Positions 35,335 through 49,426 are shown, numbered from the stretch's first letter. The stretch is 64,000 bases of DNA from Leptodactylus fallax (GCA_947044405.1 CAMRHE010000354.1:1116001-1180000); one strand, 5' to 3'. The notes: generated by a model from the letters alone, not told the origin. Translations and numbers: made by a program.

Positions 35335-36660
35335 AGAACAGGAACATTCGCATGTACACAAGTTGTGGGCAGACAACTCTGATCTCCAGTAATCTCTGAG
35401 AAGACAGAAATAGACGTTCACTAAATATGTCCTTCGTGCCATGGACGACTAATTAGAAGTGTCCTAAGGCCACATGTACGAGTCAGGAGGTCGGAGTGTT
35501 TATTAATATTCGCCTGTCATACTCGGCTTCTGCTTTATATTTCCCTTGTAATATTGGACAGTTCTTGGAGAACGCAGTTTTTTGTAATATTCTGCCCTAT
35601 CATTACTGGCTTCAGAACCATGTAATAACAGGGCTGCTCTGGTGAAACGGATGTTTTCATGACCTCAATTCGCTGCACACCGCAGAGAGTGTGACCTCAT
35701 GACCGGCCATAGAACAAGCACGGAGACTCAGTGGTGTGTGTCTTCACCTGTAGAGCAGCTGTAAACCATTTAGAAAAGGCACTCCTCACTATTTGACACT
35801 TCACCCAAAATAAATATGGGTCAATGGTATCATATAGACCACTAAGGCACCTGCTACCGGGCCTAGCTCATGTTAGCCTCCTCTGACTATCCAATGGCTG
35901 CATGCCATAGCACCGACGCCTTCACAGATTCCAAGATGTTGGCATGAGAAAGAGTGGAAGACATACTCACAAGCCGTGTATATGGATGTAGGTGTGAGAT
36001 GGTATGAACATACTTAGAAAGGGGCATTTTTATAGTTTGCATTTGTCCTCTTCACCTCTACTGTATGCTTCTGGGTGGAAGTCATCTCCAAGCCTTGTAG
36101 AGTCAAGCAACTGTCTTATCACATCTCCCAACCATCTCAATTTCCTGCGGACTATCTTGATTCTTTTATTCCCGAAATTGGTGTTACAGTATGTTGAGGA
36201 AAGGGTTTGACCTATTCCAAATTATGGCAATGCTATAGATATCTCATATACATACTTGCCAACTCCCCCAAAAGATCTAGAAGGCACCTACGAAAAGGAG
36301 TGACCCAGTAAAATGTCAAAACTCCCAGGCAGAATCCAATAGCAGCTGGTGATAACCTCCTGGACATACTACACTGATGGTCATAATATCCCATTCATGG
36401 ATATCGGTAGAGCAGATGCTATGTGGTCCAGAGATTATGGTGGCACATGTTCTCTGAAGTAAAACTATTGGATGATAATGTGAAAGAGCTAAAGACCGAG
36501 GAAAGGAGGACAAGAAACATGGGCCAAGATGGTGACCAAATTCAGAACCTCTGCTGATAAAAGTGGTCATGCTGGAGTTGTCCCCATTCCAACCTTTGCT
36601 GTCACTGTCTGCTTCGTGGAAGGAGATCAGTGTATTTTTGGCGTTTTATACCTGTCTTTC
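35335..36660. other. Intergenic, no gene recognised
   Basis: Short frames (36004-36210, 36316-36570) have no recognisable domain and no clear repeat termini are visible. Confidence 0.45.
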
Positions 36661-36664
36661 TACC

Positions 36665-36840
36665 TCACATCCAAGATATTACCACCTCAAAAACATTTCT
36701 CAAATCTGCTCTTTCCTCAACCATAAAAATGTTAGTCCTTACCCTCATCTCCCTCCTAGACTACTGTAACATCCTCCTCTGTGCCCTCTCATCTAACACT
36801 CTTGCGCCTCTGTAATCCACCCTAGATTAGTTGACTCTAA
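36665..36840 (+). pseudogene. L2-like reverse transcriptase fossil (thumb region)
   Basis: One frame gives TSKTFLKSALSSTIKMLVLTLISLLDYCNILLCALSSNTLAPL. It lines up with the [19 protein letters not shown]...NTLAPL stretch of the better-preserved L2-like copy at 1753-2934. It is a short, old fragment on the opposite strand and ends in stops. Confidence 0.6.
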
Positions 36841-39800
36841 TTTTTGAGTTGCTCACTTTTAAAGATACTCTAGCATTACAATTGGCTATGAGAGGAAAAC
36901 TACATCCTACATCCTAGCCGGAAAGGGAGACCATCTCGTGCAGTGACCTACCACTAGCAATAACCACTGACCAATAGCAATAACCACTGACCACTAGCAG
37001 GTCTCCATTTAGAAAACGAGGATGTCCTGTTGTGACAACCCCTTTAAGAAAGATTCACTTGTGAAACACAGATGTAGCAGAGTTTATGTTTTCCGTAAAT
37101 ACATTGCAAAAGACAATTGTGTTTTTGTAGACATTTTAAGAGTTAATTATGATTTCTGTACAAATATTGCAAAATGGAAAAGTATCTGGGAAAACACTTA
37201 GAAGAGGCGTAAGAAGAATTATAATATCGTCACTGGGATAAACCGAAATTGACAGCAAACCTACAAAATTACCATAAGTGGGAATGAGCCGCTGACCTCC
37301 AAGCTTCGCCTGGATAATCCCTCCTCCTTACAGGAATTAATTCAGAACACACATTGTTTATGACACAAAATATGAGAGATGAAGTCTTACGGGCCTTTCG
37401 TTACAGAACACTAACTTTTCTATATTCTGGAGCGGAAAGGAAGACTTACAAGTTCCTCCATTTTCAAAAACATTTTTATTGTTGGGGGTGTAAATTTTTA
37501 GGGTGGCAGAGCTGATACATCAAGATATCTTGACTTACAAGGACAGACAACATAGAGGAGGAGCCCTGCCCAGGACCCTCATTCAACAGCTAGAATTGAG
37601 CGTTGCTGCAAAAAAATGGCTTCCACTCTGGCTAGTTTGGAATGGCCAAGTGTTACATGGTCATTCATGTGTATCAATGGGCACCATGTTACACACAGTT
37701 TTATATGCAGAGGACCACTCTTTCCGCTCTGCTCAGTTACTTTTGAGATGGGTTTGCCAAGTTTAGACAATCCCTTTTACAGGAAAGCTTGTTCTGGCCG
37801 CCATTAAAGGGAATCTATGAGATACAGAATGCCTAAACCAATAATAGTGTCATGTAGGGGCAAAAACCTTTGTCTACTGCACTGGTTTGGGAGGCATTTT
37901 GGACCTCATAGACTCCCTCTTACATTCACAAATAAGTAGGATGACCCCTTATTATATTGAGTCTGACCCAGAAGTCAGCGTGTAAACCACTCATACAGTA
38001 CTGGTAGTGTCGTGCAGCGTAGTGTACTCGTGACAAAAAGGAAACTACCAGATGTTCTTTAATACTGAAACCAAGACTTTACTTTTCTTGATTGTAGATA
38101 ACAAGATGGAGATAAGAACATGCAGGATATGGCGCACAATATCAGTAAACCTCTAGGGACTCATGCACATGAGCTAGCGGGCATCCCCAGGAGACGCTCT
38201 CTACCACACTCATGGCCTAGGCCTCCAACTTCTGGTGACGATACCTAGAATGACGCAAACTGACTAAACCAGTTCGTTCCCTGGAATGGCACAAAGGCCC
38301 TTTTTATAAAGTACACCTTCACCCCGCTGTAATCCAATTAAAATGACCTTAATTCATTTAGCGGATTCTGAATAATGGACCCAGGAATTATGGCCTGGTT
38401 CGAATTCCCGGTCATGTGACCAGAACCAACCCTCGACCCCCAAGTTGCTTCCCCCATCCTCTTCTGATCTCACAGCTATGGGGGCTGAATTTACTATAGT
38501 CCGAGGCTGGTTCGGATCACGTGACCCGTGGGTCGGAACGAAGTCACAACACCTGGGTCCATCACAAAGAACCTGCCAAATGATTTAAGGTAAATTTGGG
38601 ACACAAGGTTGCAAGGGATGAAAAACAGACACAGCGAGGGCGCCCAAGAGAGGCAAGGAAGGTCAGACTATTATTTTTCTGCACCTCCCCAGGGACTCCG
38701 ATTATTATACTCTGTGGTGAACCCCAAAAATAATAAACCCAGCTCATCTCTACTAGATAACAAAAAAATCCACTGAAACCACCCCACTGAAAAAGATGGT
38801 CTTCTATTTTCTTGTGCAATGGGTAAGGAGTTTCCTCTGCTTCAGGATGCTACCCATCTAGTTACACTGGCATCCAAGATTGTTGTTTTACCCTCAGGCT
38901 AAGCAATGTGGGTGGCTTTCAATTGTGCAATGTTTTTTAAACTTTTTATTTTATTATGGTACCATGTTGAATGCTTACAATCTAACATGTCCAGTCTTGT
39001 CACGGTAAAGGATATTTCCCCAAGAATTAAAGGGAAAAAAAATCATTAAAAAAAAAAACTTAAATTGCCCTTTTTTTTTAACCCATTAGTGACATAATTC
39101 ATTTTAGCCAAAAATTATACATTCTGATATGCACTTTGTAAATGGAGGGTTAGTTTGCATGCGGGATCATGGCTACTGGGGGATGTAGAGCCAAGTGCCC
39201 CATAGAAGGGAATGGACCCACAGACCCCATTCTTGTCCTCGGTCTCCCAGTGACCAGACATTCTTCTCCTATGTTTTTGTGAGCTAACCCCTTAAAAGCG
39301 TTTTTCAGTTAAATAAAAATATACTCAAAACAGCTAACAAAAAAAAACATTATGCTTACCTCTCACTGGTTCCCATCTTTCTGGATCCACGACTACCCAG
39401 GTTCCTGCTGTTCTTGACTTCCTGGTGTCCAACATACACAGGAAACACTTGGAGACGCCAGCTCAGCCAATCGCTGGCTAAGGCGGGTCACCACTGTACC
39501 CATTGATTGCCTGAGTGGTCCATGCATTTCCTGTGTGACAAGAGACAACAGGAAGTGGAGAGCAGCATTGGAACTGGATGAGCACTATTACTGTATGTAT
39601 GGGAGCCTCCCAACTCAGCCCAATATTTTATAATAAGGCTCCTGGTTTAGCTGCTTGAAGTAAATTTTCAGTCATCTGGAAAATCCCTCTAAGGACCTCC
39701 TCCCTTTATTCAATGCAGTCTTGTATTTTGTTCAACAAGCTAAATTTTTCAATGTGACCTACTATCACAAACGTACCGTATGGACACCTCCCAATCCCAT

Positions 39801-41480
39801 GTTAGACACTCGCCCACTAGAGTATATTTAATCCACCAAACATTATTAAAACGATTTGTTTTTACCAATTGCTGTACCTTTAAATAATCATTGGCTTGGC
39901 TGTGAGATCTCGGCGTTTGTTAGACGTCTAGTTCTATCTTCCCTCAGGGCCACTGTGGAGGATGAGAATAAATTGGATTTTTGGCACAGTAGAGGAACGT
40001 CTGGGTGTATTTCCCAGTGAATATTGATACTGGCCACATTCACCCTGGGGCGTAGAACATCTCTGTCATGTGAAGGTTATTTACAGATCTATTCCAATCA
40101 ATCTGTCTGGGATAATGCTGCCCCCGAAAAAGAGAATATGCCAGGGTCTGTAAAGGCTCTACAGGAGGTCACATGCTGGATATTTAGTATAATAAAGCCA
40201 CTGATCGCACAATGAAGTTTGCTTCTGTAATATGTAACGTATATGAACATAGGATAGGAATAACATACAATAAAAAGAACATATTAAGGTTTAGGTGCTG
40301 AGGAACTTCTTCATTTCTATCCTTCCTTCTGTAGCTGAAGCCATTTTGAATTCTATGGTGATCTATTTTTGGTCAATCGGTCACCCACCTACATTTTTAT
40401 TATATACAAATACATCTCGCCCTCTTCTATTTCTTGCCTTCTTCCATTTCCGTCATTTTTGTGTAAAGGTCACCATACAGATTAGATAGGTGTTATCTCT
40501 CCAAAAATATACAGCATATGCTCGACTCATTACTTGAGGCTCCTGGGCCCCAGTGCCAAATCTGTAACAAGCCAATGTTCACTTTGTGGCCCCCACACAG
40601 AATAATTCCTCCTCCATGTGGCCAACACACATTATAATGCCTCTGTTTGTGGCATCTACACAGTATAACGTCCCCTAGTGACCCCCACACACATTATAAT
40701 GCCCACTCCTTGTGGCAAAAATTCACCTCCAGAAGACTCAGAACCAAAATGTTTTATCAGGTTCTCTTTCTAATGGGACCTTATAGAACCTAAAGCTGCT
40801 CAGTAGAAAAAAGTTGTCTCTTTTGGGTTACATGTAGGCCCAGATGACATGTTACGGTCTTTACAGTCAGCCTGTGGAGCTTTATATGCAGTTTATATGT
40901 TCTTTATCCTCTTAGATGGCCCTGTGCCATGCCAGAGTGCGGAGACTTCTGATTTTGGTCTATATTGGTTCAGGGAGATAAATGAAAACTAACCACCAGA
41001 ACTGGCGTTGCCGAGCAATGGAGGAGATCAAAGAATATAATGAAGACTAAATAGATGAAATAATAACAACCACAAAACGACATTACCCTGGAGTTAAACT
41101 CATTTACGTTGATCTTTTCCTACCTGAACATAAAGATCTCTGAAAATTATAAGGAAATAATTGTATTATTAAGAGACAGTAGAATTAGGAGAAAAGAAGA
41201 GCCGGTCATAGCACAAAGAGGAGGACTTCATGTCAGGAATCTCAGTTTAGCTACTATTGCTTTAAGGTTACTGTGCCAACCTGTGAAGCTTCTGCAGTGT
41301 CAGTGTTCTCTTAGACTTATCTAATTAGCAGCTGAGGAGGGATATTTAAACCCTCTTCCTCCTGACCCAGGTGTCTGCTATTTGGTTGTGCCTAGTTTGG
41401 CTTTTATATAGAAAATGGGCACACTTGTCAGTAGTAGACCTTACTTATTGCTACCTGCTGGACATTATGTATAGAAGGTC
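36841..41480. other. Intergenic, no gene recognised
   Basis: It contains scattered repeat remnants: 'gacaaccccttta' near 37034 (a TTAA-MITE end), a palindrome around 'ttattatactctgtggtg' near 38701, 'gctcatctctacta' near 38742 (the end of the TAGAGATG repeat), and degenerate minisatellite text at 40590-40700. No exon-like or recognisable protein-coding segment. Confidence 0.45.
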
Positions 41481-41484
41481 TTAA

Positions 41485-41722
41485 AGGGGTTGTGCAGACA
41501 AAAAATTGTTTTGAAAACTCAATACAGCCACCAACTGGCTGCCGCAGTCACAGGTCTATGTTGGGGATTACTGCTGCAGCAAGAAATGCAGAGACCACAG
41601 GAAAACTGGAAGCACTGGATGGGAACAGCAGATGATCGGTAGGGTGAGTATGGCTTCTGTTGTTACTATAACCAATTTTTAGCTATTTTCAATTTTTTTT
41701 TTTCTTCGGCCGGTCTCCTCCT
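41485..41722. mobile_element. TTAA-type MITE (~238 bp)
   Basis: It is flanked by TTAA (41481-41484, 41723-41726). The left terminus AGGGGTTGTGCAGAC pairs imperfectly with the inverted right terminus AGGAGGAGACCGGCC. The termini are weaker than in the other copies. Confidence 0.5.
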
Positions 41723-41726
41723 TTAA

Positions 41727-44700
41727 AGAAATTGTGCGATCAAGACAATCATTGCGCAAAGCAGTTTTTCTTAAAAATGATTCAATCATTGGAAGTCAAT
41801 GTAGCCAAGGCATTAACAAAATTATTACATTTTTTTGTATGGACTATAATCCATATTAATATCAGTACAGTGTCCACATGACGGATGCCAGCGAGAACAG
41901 TCCTGCTCGTAGAGCTGTACACATGTGGTCTGATATATCTCAGATAATACTTCCTTTTACAAGGCCCTGGAAAAAAGACAAGCCTAAGAATAGAAACTTG
42001 TTGACAGCAGATAAAGGCCCATCAGCCTGTCTGGCCTGCTCTGCTTATCACCAGCCCTGGTACAGACATTCATCCTAACAGATCTGTCAAGTGAAAGCGT
42101 AACCATATCTGAATTTACTTTTTGAGTTTGTTTTTGCAGGTTATATAGGGGTTTGGTATGTTACCTACCTAGAAGCAATATTTAAAATAAAAAATATTCC
42201 TAAATTCATTTGTTTTAACTTCCTGTATAGCAAAATAAGATCTCTACAAGGAAAATTAAGTATTGCACATCCCATATTATAGATCAGTGGGTTGTCCCTG
42301 ATAATATAACGTGGGATATACTGGGTCCTTGCTTTTTGACTTTTTCATCACTATAGTTTGAACTGGATGGCAGATGTTACATGGCCAGGGATCGGTAACT
42401 TCTGGGGTACATCTGTTTGTCAGTTCTTCCCCTACAAGAATAGCATGGCTTACCAACCAAGGTCTAGCATCCAACAGGCTCTGACACAACAATGAACCCT
42501 ACTACAACAGGGCTCTTAAAGGTCAGCAGAAGACAATGTCCATTGGGGTTGACTTTGGGTCTATTTCAAAGGAGTTGATTAACTTTTTGTGTATATTATA
42601 ATATTGATATGTCCCCTATGCGCAGGTGGATGTGGACATGTCCTGTATGGGTGGAGGGTGTACCCAGTGAAAACTTGTCCAACTGCTATAGACTAAGAGA
42701 ACTTAGACTAAGAGAACTTGCGGAGACTTGTAGTCTCGCACTCTATATAAAGGTATCTAAACACATTAGATTAACGTTGCCAACCCAACAAATTTGTCAG
42801 AGCTGACCAACTATCTAACATCTATGGGGTATTCCAACTCTCTTTGATGGAAAGAAAAATTGGGAATGTTGGATTTCAACGTATGATTTTTCTTCCCCCG
42901 ACATCTGCCATCAAAGAGGTTTGGAAAACCCCCATAAATATTTGGCCAGCTGTGCCAAAATTGGTGGGGTTTGTCTTTACCCTTACTTCTGTCATTGCTC
43001 TTATAAGAGATAAGCTGGCGCCAAGGTGTCTGACAACTCCCCTTCATATTAACGACACATGCAAGCATATCATGCATGTGTATAGGGATGTTGGGGGAAT
43101 GCATAACTAGTATTTGGCCGTCAACTATCTAAAGCAGGCAATGCACATTAGATGGCTGCTGGCCTACAGCTGTTCTTTTAGAACCCACATATACATGCAC
43201 ACTTGGCTTGTTCTAGTGTGAATGTGTTCTGAATGGGTAGAGTAAGGTGTTGCCAAACACCTCTGTAAGCAACTTACCTCCTTAAAAAATTTTTTATTTA
43301 TATCAGACAGGTGATCCCTATATGGATCAGGTGTACAGGAACCACTTTTGACTCCCGCACTATAAACAGCACAGAGCCAGGCACAGATGGCTCCATTCTC
43401 TACATAGTGGCCTGGCTCAGGTGCTGCAGCTCAACTCCCACTGAAGTTTGTCAGCCACCCACTGATTAAATTATTTATGGCCTATCCTAAGACCAGGCCA
43501 TAGATATAAAATTCTCGGTCAACCCAGTTAAGGACAAAAGGATCAGACATGTTGAGACCCAACTGTGTCATCCTTCTATCTCCAACATCTGTCATCGATG
43601 AGAGTCAGGAGGCCCCATACACATTAGATGGTTGGCTGGTCCTGCAGAAATTGACTGCGTCGGCCGACATTAATCGAATATGTATGGCCACCTTAACTCT
43701 TCCTCATCACACCCTATATAAATCACCACAGTGGACAAATTCTTATTGGCGTATTTGATAATTCCTCTCCCTCTTCTCTCAGACTCTTCGTTTATATACG
43801 AGCAGTCAGGAGCTCCTGTGTCGTAAATGTCTCCTGGATGAGGGAGTCACACAGTTTAGAGGAAATTGTTTTGGTAAGTTGCCACACCAGTGCACCCCTC
43901 CTATCCCCCTGAGGTCTGTCAGCAGAGCAGCTCCCAGTCATCCTGGTGGGATCTGCACAGCTTCTGGTCTCAATTATATTTACATCTGCTAATTCTCACC
44001 CTTTCCTTTCCCTCCTTCTCGATATCCCCTTACAATGGTGGTATTCCTCCCCCCCTTCTCGCACTTTCTGCTTTTGTTCTTTGGCCCTCTTGTTCCATTT
44101 GCTGAACCCTCCCATCTTAAACCAGTCATGTATCACTGACATCCTTTCTGATGTGACCAGACAGTCCAAGCTTGTGTTGATTTAGCCCGGGCCCAGACTC
44201 TACCGTCAGCAGTCAATTTATTCCACTTTGGCCGAGCACACAAAGCTATTTTTCACAGTCAAAGCTTGGAAGAGTCTCAAAGCGGCAGCAGTAAAATACA
44301 GTGCAGTGACTGTAAGGGCCATCTCCACCCAATACTAAAAAAAGGTTCAGGGTGAGGCTGTTTGGGTACAATAAAGAATGTTACTTAATTCTGCTCTTTA
44401 AGTTCCAAGATATGATGGATTGACTGTCAAGGACGCAGGAAATATGAAAAAATCAGAGAAAATTTTTTTGGTGAAAATACTATACCATTATAAATGGACA
44501 GTATAGAGACACAATGGTACGACCTTTCAATGGAGGATAGTCTGGAGTGAAGCCAGCAAGATAATTTCACCTTCTGTTTCTCACATTTCACCAAAAATAA
44601 TACCTTTTAATTTTATCTTGAAGATAAGAAAGGCCAAGAAGAACATAGGAAATATCGGGGAACTTGTGATTCCTCAGTGGGAGACTGTTCTGTTTCTTAC

Positions 44701-45260
44701 CACAGATATGGATTGTCTTAAGTCCCAACTGGTTTCGTGTTGACCATACTGAGGTGCAGATCTAAGGAATCTCCCAGTTCTTGCCCCATAATAAACATAA
44801 TGGATTTTTGAGGGATAACTTCTAGGTTGTGGTCCCCAAAATAGACACCGACTGGGAGGCAGTAGGGCTGACGGAGACCGGAACGGAGCAAAGAATGGTT
44901 AGGATACAACAAGCCAGAGGACACGACAGAAGTACAGTCAGTAGACAAACAGGGGTCAGAGTCAGAAGAAAGGTACAAGGCAAACAATTCCATAGGTGAG
45001 GCAGAAGAAACTATGCCGAGGTCAAGGTTAGGCGTAATTTTGGAGTCAAGATTAGGATTAATATTAGAATTAGAATGAGAGCCAGATGATGGTTAGAACT
45101 TCAATCTGTAGGCTAGGCATAGCAGGCCAACCCTCCTTTAAATAGGCCACAAAGGCCTGATGTCATCTTTGGACACTGATTGACCAAGTAACATGACAAC
45201 AATAGTTGTGGCCCAGCCACACTTGTCAGGGCTCATAGCAAGAACCAGAAGAGAAGAGTA
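41727..45260. other. Intergenic, no gene recognised
   Basis: Frames at 42811-43110 (both strands), 43890-44185 and 44718-44993 have no recognisable domain. About 44,735-45,255 reads like an old repeat, but I see no termini. From about 45,261 ('taaggctggcttc') a Harbinger-like MITE fragment appears to begin. Confidence 0.45.
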
Positions 45261-45309
45261 AGGCTGGCTTCATATCTACGTTGTTCAAGAGACACTGTCA
45301 CAGTATCCG

Positions 45310-46953
45310 TTGAAAATCACAGGACAAAAAAGTCCTGCAAATACAATTTTTAATCTGGCGGTTTCAGTTAAAAAGAATGGATACACGATGGATCCCATTA
45401 TTGTCAATGGGGTCCATCGGGGTCTGTTCGTGTCTGCTATCTGTCACCTCACCACAATGACTTCACCCCATGTGGCTACTTCCCAACAGACCAGTAAATC
45501 CAGAAATCTGTCTTTATCTGACCACAGTCTGACCTTCACACGGGCCCAGGTGAGGAAGGAGATGAAAAAGATCAATGCGAGGAAAGCCGCAGGGCCAGAT
45601 GACATCAGTGCAAGACTAATTAAGACTTGCGGGGACCAGCTGTGTGGTATAATTACATATATGTATAATATGAGCCTGAGGCAGGAAATAGTCCCTGAAT
45701 TATGGAAATATTCTTGTGTGGTACCAGTTCCAAAGAAACCTCACCCTATGGACCTCAACGACTACAGACCTGTAGCACTGACATCCCACTTGATGAAGAT
45801 CTTAGAGAGATTGGTTCTCACACATCTTCGCCCTCTAGTGAGCCCCGCTATGGACCCTCTCCATTTTGCTTATCGACTGGGCATTGAGGTAGATGATGCC
45901 ATCATCCACCTTCTGCACAGGGCTCTGTCTCACCTGGAAAAACCAGGGAACATGGTGAGAATAATGTTCTTTGATTTCTCCAGTGCTTTTAACACCATAC
46001 AGCCCAGGTTACTGAGAGACAAGCTGGGCCGTGCTGGAGTGGACCACCACCTCTCCAACTGGATCCTAGACTACCTCACAAATCGACCTCAATATGTGAG
46101 AGCCCAAGACTGTGTGTCAGGTACCGTTATCTGTAATACGGGGGCACCTCAGGGTACGGTTCTCGCCCCTTTCCTCTTCACACTGTACACTGCTGATTTT
46201 AGGTGCAACTCATCTAGCTGCTACCTGCAGAAGTATTCTGACGACTCTGCAATAGTAGGCCTCATCACAGACGATGATGACAGGGAGTACAGAGAACTGA
46301 ACCGGTTTTTTGTGGACTGGTGCCACCAGAACCACCTGAAGATTAACGCAGGGAAGACCAAGGAGATGGTGGTGGACTTCCGTAAAGGCAGATGCCCTCC
46401 AAAACCAGTGGACATCCTGGGGACGGGCATCGAGATTGTGAACACCTATAAGTACCTGGGTTTGCTCCTTAATAATAAGCTGGACTGGGCAGATCATATG
46501 GAGGCCCTGTACAGGAAGGGCCACAGCAGGCTCTACCTGCTTAGGAAGCTGAGAGCCTTTGGAATCCGGGGGGCACTTCTTAGGACTTTCTTCAACTCGG
46601 CAGTGGCATCAGCCATCTTCTTTGGAGTGGCCTGCTGGGGGAGCAGTATATCAACCAGGGACAGAAATAAACTTGACAAGCTGATTAGAAGGGCCAGCTC
46701 TGTCCTGGGGAGCCCACTGGACCCAGTGCAGGTGGTGGGTGACAGAAGGATACTGTCCGTGGTGAGCTCCATGCGGGAGAATAACTCCCATCCCATGCAT
46801 GAGACTGTGATTGCGCTGGGCAGTACTGTCAGTGACCGACTGCTCCACCCTAGGTGTGAGAAGGAGCGCTATCGGAAGTCTTTCCTCCCCGCTGCGGTTA
46901 GGCTGTACAACCAACACCGACCTAAGCGGAGATCATTACATACAGAGAACTGA
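45310..46953 (+). CDS. Reverse transcriptase fragment, Rex1-like retrotransposon
   Basis: A 547-codon open frame. The first ~60 codons derive from flanking MITE-like DNA; homology begins near SLSDHSLTFTRAQV. Motifs: KINARKAAGPDDIS, LNDYRPVALTSHLMKILE (fingers), FFDFSSAFNTIQ (motif A), GAPQGTVLAPFLF (motif B), and YSDDSAIVG (catalytic YSDD in place of the common YADD). A thumb/C-terminal region with HLKINAGKTKEMVVDF and VNTYKYLGL follows. YSDD and the tail favour the Rex1 clade. The upstream endonuclease is missing through 5' truncation, so the copy is not autonomous, although the frame is open. Confidence 0.85.
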   Translation: MKITGQKSPANTIFNLAVSVKKNGYTMDPIIVNGVHRGLFVSAICHLTTMTSPHVATSQQTSKSRNLSLSDHSLTFTRAQVRKEMKKINARKAAGPDDISARLIKTCGDQLCGIITYMYNMSLRQEIVPELWKYSCVVPVPKKPHPMDLNDYRPVALTSHLMKILERLVLTHLRPLVSPAMDPLHFAYRLGIEVDDAIIHLLHRALSHLEKPGNMVRIMFFDFSSAFNTIQPRLLRDKLGRAGVDHHLSNWILDYLTNRPQYVRAQDCVSGTVICNTGAPQGTVLAPFLFTLYTADFRCNSSSCYLQKYSDDSAIVGLITDDDDREYRELNRFFVDWCHQNHLKINAGKTKEMVVDFRKGRCPPKPVDILGTGIEIVNTYKYLGLLLNNKLDWADHMEALYRKGHSRLYLLRKLRAFGIRGALLRTFFNSAVASAIFFGVACWGSSISTRDRNKLDKLIRRASSVLGSPLDPVQVVGDRRILSVVSSMRENNSHPMHETVIALGSTVSDRLLHPRCEKERYRKSFLPAAVRLYNQHRPKRRSLHTEN

Positions 46954-47132
46954 AATATCTCTCTGCCTGTTAAATCCCCCCCCCCCCCCTGCTACTTCCT
47001 ATCTGTCTGTCTGCTATTAATGTAATGCCTCTCCCCTTGGAACATTCCTGTATATGTTGTATTTGTATCTGCTTATCTTATCTTAGCTGCTGTAACACAC
47101 TGAATTTCCCCATTGTGGGACTATTAAAGGAC

Positions 47133-47169
<37 letters not shown>

Positions 47170-47171
47170 TT
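45450..47171 (+). mobile_element. Rex1-like non-LTR retrotransposon, 5' truncated
   Basis: RT coding sequence is followed by a short 3' UTR with 'gaatttccccattgtgggac', 'tattaaaggac' and an (ATT)n tail at about 47137-47170, typical of Rex1/CR1-group tails. Element text begins near 45,450-45,510; upstream sequence (with 'aaaagtcctgcaaatac' and 'gtcaatggggtcc') resembles a Harbinger-like MITE. No endonuclease domain is present. Confidence 0.85.
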
Positions 47172-49424
47172 AGCATTCTGTTTGTCTTTGTTGTAGTCCT
47201 CTAACTGGACCACACCCGACACTAATGTGAACCTATTCGCATCTAAAGGTATACACAAATTTGAAGTTGCATTAAATTGTTTACTTTCTGCTTTTACTGA
47301 TATCTATGCTTGTGCAGCCACAAGTTCAGAGCTTAGTGGGCAGTCCAGGGACAACCACTCTTATTATTTCTCCAGCCCTTCTCTCTTGTGCATCTTTGTC
47401 TCCTCCAACACACTGACTGGAAGAAAACTGTTCACCTAGTAGAATAGGGAATTTAAGAGACTGAGACCGATGTGCATGTTGTCCTCAATCCAGACATCCA
47501 TACATAATGTGGATCACCTGCAGACATGAAAATAAAATAAAAGCTGGGACGTCTGCAGTTTTGCTGTCAGTTCTAGCTAGGAGAGTCATTTCCACAGTCT
47601 CTGAAGTAGCTAATGAATAATTCCTTTAATAAAGTCTCATTAAAATAACACATTTCAGGGAAATTCCCCGGTAAGATAAAAGTACAACATTTGCACCTCA
47701 GACTTCCTTTTATCTTAATATGCTGCTATTTTAAACATGTATATACAGTTTCCTTTGATCTGAGGAAGGGGATTTTCTCCTAAATGAATTATCTTGATGA
47801 TACTTTAAAGATGTTTTTCAGGTTCACAATAGTGATGACCTATCAGTGCCCGTTTCTTGGGGACCTTAGTGTCCCTAGGGCTGGTTCCCGATGGCCGGGC
47901 TCTATGAAATATGGATCGTATATTGGGCACATTCCCTGAACATTGAGCAGGACTCAGACTCCAAATTTCATAGTCATCTCTATGTTAGGAGTCACTGCCG
48001 GACTACTGTCACATACTGTAAAAGTGTTTTCAGTACGGGACACTACGGGCCATATTTCATGAACTAAACATGGACGTCTGAATCCGGCCTACTAATGTTA
48101 TCTCTGTATGACATCAGAATCAGTAAACGCACTGGAAAAGTCCCAGATATGATGAAGACCTCGCATGACCCCCCTCAGAGGACTACATGTGGCCTCATCC
48201 TGCCTCTCGCCAACGTGTCCTGCACAGCCTTGGGGGAGGTTAGATGGATAGACGTGCCTGCTCGGCATGAAAGCATCTCTGGAAATTAGTTTACAATTCT
48301 TCAATTATGGTGTTTGGAAGCGTCTATAGTACATTGTGTATCTGATCGCTTGTTTTTCAAGATCTGTCAAGCAGCAAAGATGAGAAGAGCGTGTCCAGCT
48401 TCACATATGTGGACCACTGCACTGTAAATCAGATTCTATAAATCACAGACTGTATAGGGGCAACCGACCACATAGTATATATAGGTACCCTACCCTGCCC
48501 CCCACCGCCATCACGTCATGTGTTGAGCAGATGCTTCCTGAGCAGGGAACAATATTTCTCACTAAACGGTTGCAGACACATCGAAGGACTTTGAAGCCAT
48601 CAACTTCTTCTCCGGTTCCCTCCCGTAATTAACAAACCAGATGTATGATCTTCACATAGTCCGACCACAGAGGCCATTTTGTTTGCAGAAAATATCTTCG
48701 AGCAATTATGTGGCAATTAAAGATTAGATAAATCAGTCGGGGCCTCCTCTTGGCCTCCTTACAATAGATTCGATGGAAGATATTGCCCTCGGAAAAATGT
48801 ACAGACCAGTTGGGAGGATTGTGTGACAACAGCTGGTGGGGTATTACGCAACGCTTGGAATGTCAGCTTATCAGATGTGGCATCAATCGGATTGGACTCA
48901 GAACAAAGTATATAACATGACATCGGGGGGAGAGAGGAGGTCATAAGATCTCCCCCACCAACATATAAACACTACATCTGTATATGATCAACCATTCTCC
49001 AAATTGCCTGTTTACGTTGAGACAATTTTTTCTCGTCTTCATCCAAGGTTCTCATGTAACACCTTGATCTCAGACAGGCAGCTGTTGCGACCGGTGCCAA
49101 AATTTATCCGGCTGCTGTTTTGTGCGGCAGCTGCTTAAACATACGGCGCCAGGCTTATTAACACTACATATTGTGTTTTATACGCTCTCTCCGTGTTTCA
49201 TTGGCTCCTATATACAGATCGTGTTTATGACTCTCAAGGAGATTTATAAAAAGTCGCGCAACGGAAAAGAGGACAGCTGCCCATAGGCGCCCATCTAATT
49301 TTACAACTCACCATAGATAGATGAGATCCACTACAGGAACACTGATTTTTTTTTATATTTTTCAAAGGAAGATATCCGGCCTCTGTTTTTCAAATTCTGG
49401 ATTTGGTGGATGAATTCTAATATA
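47172..49424. other. Intergenic, no gene recognised
   Basis: No protein domain, exon or repeat terminus is recognised. Frames (47227-47439, 48095-48304) are short, and the last pair lies on both strands of one stretch. Confidence 0.45.
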
Positions 49425-49426
49425 TA

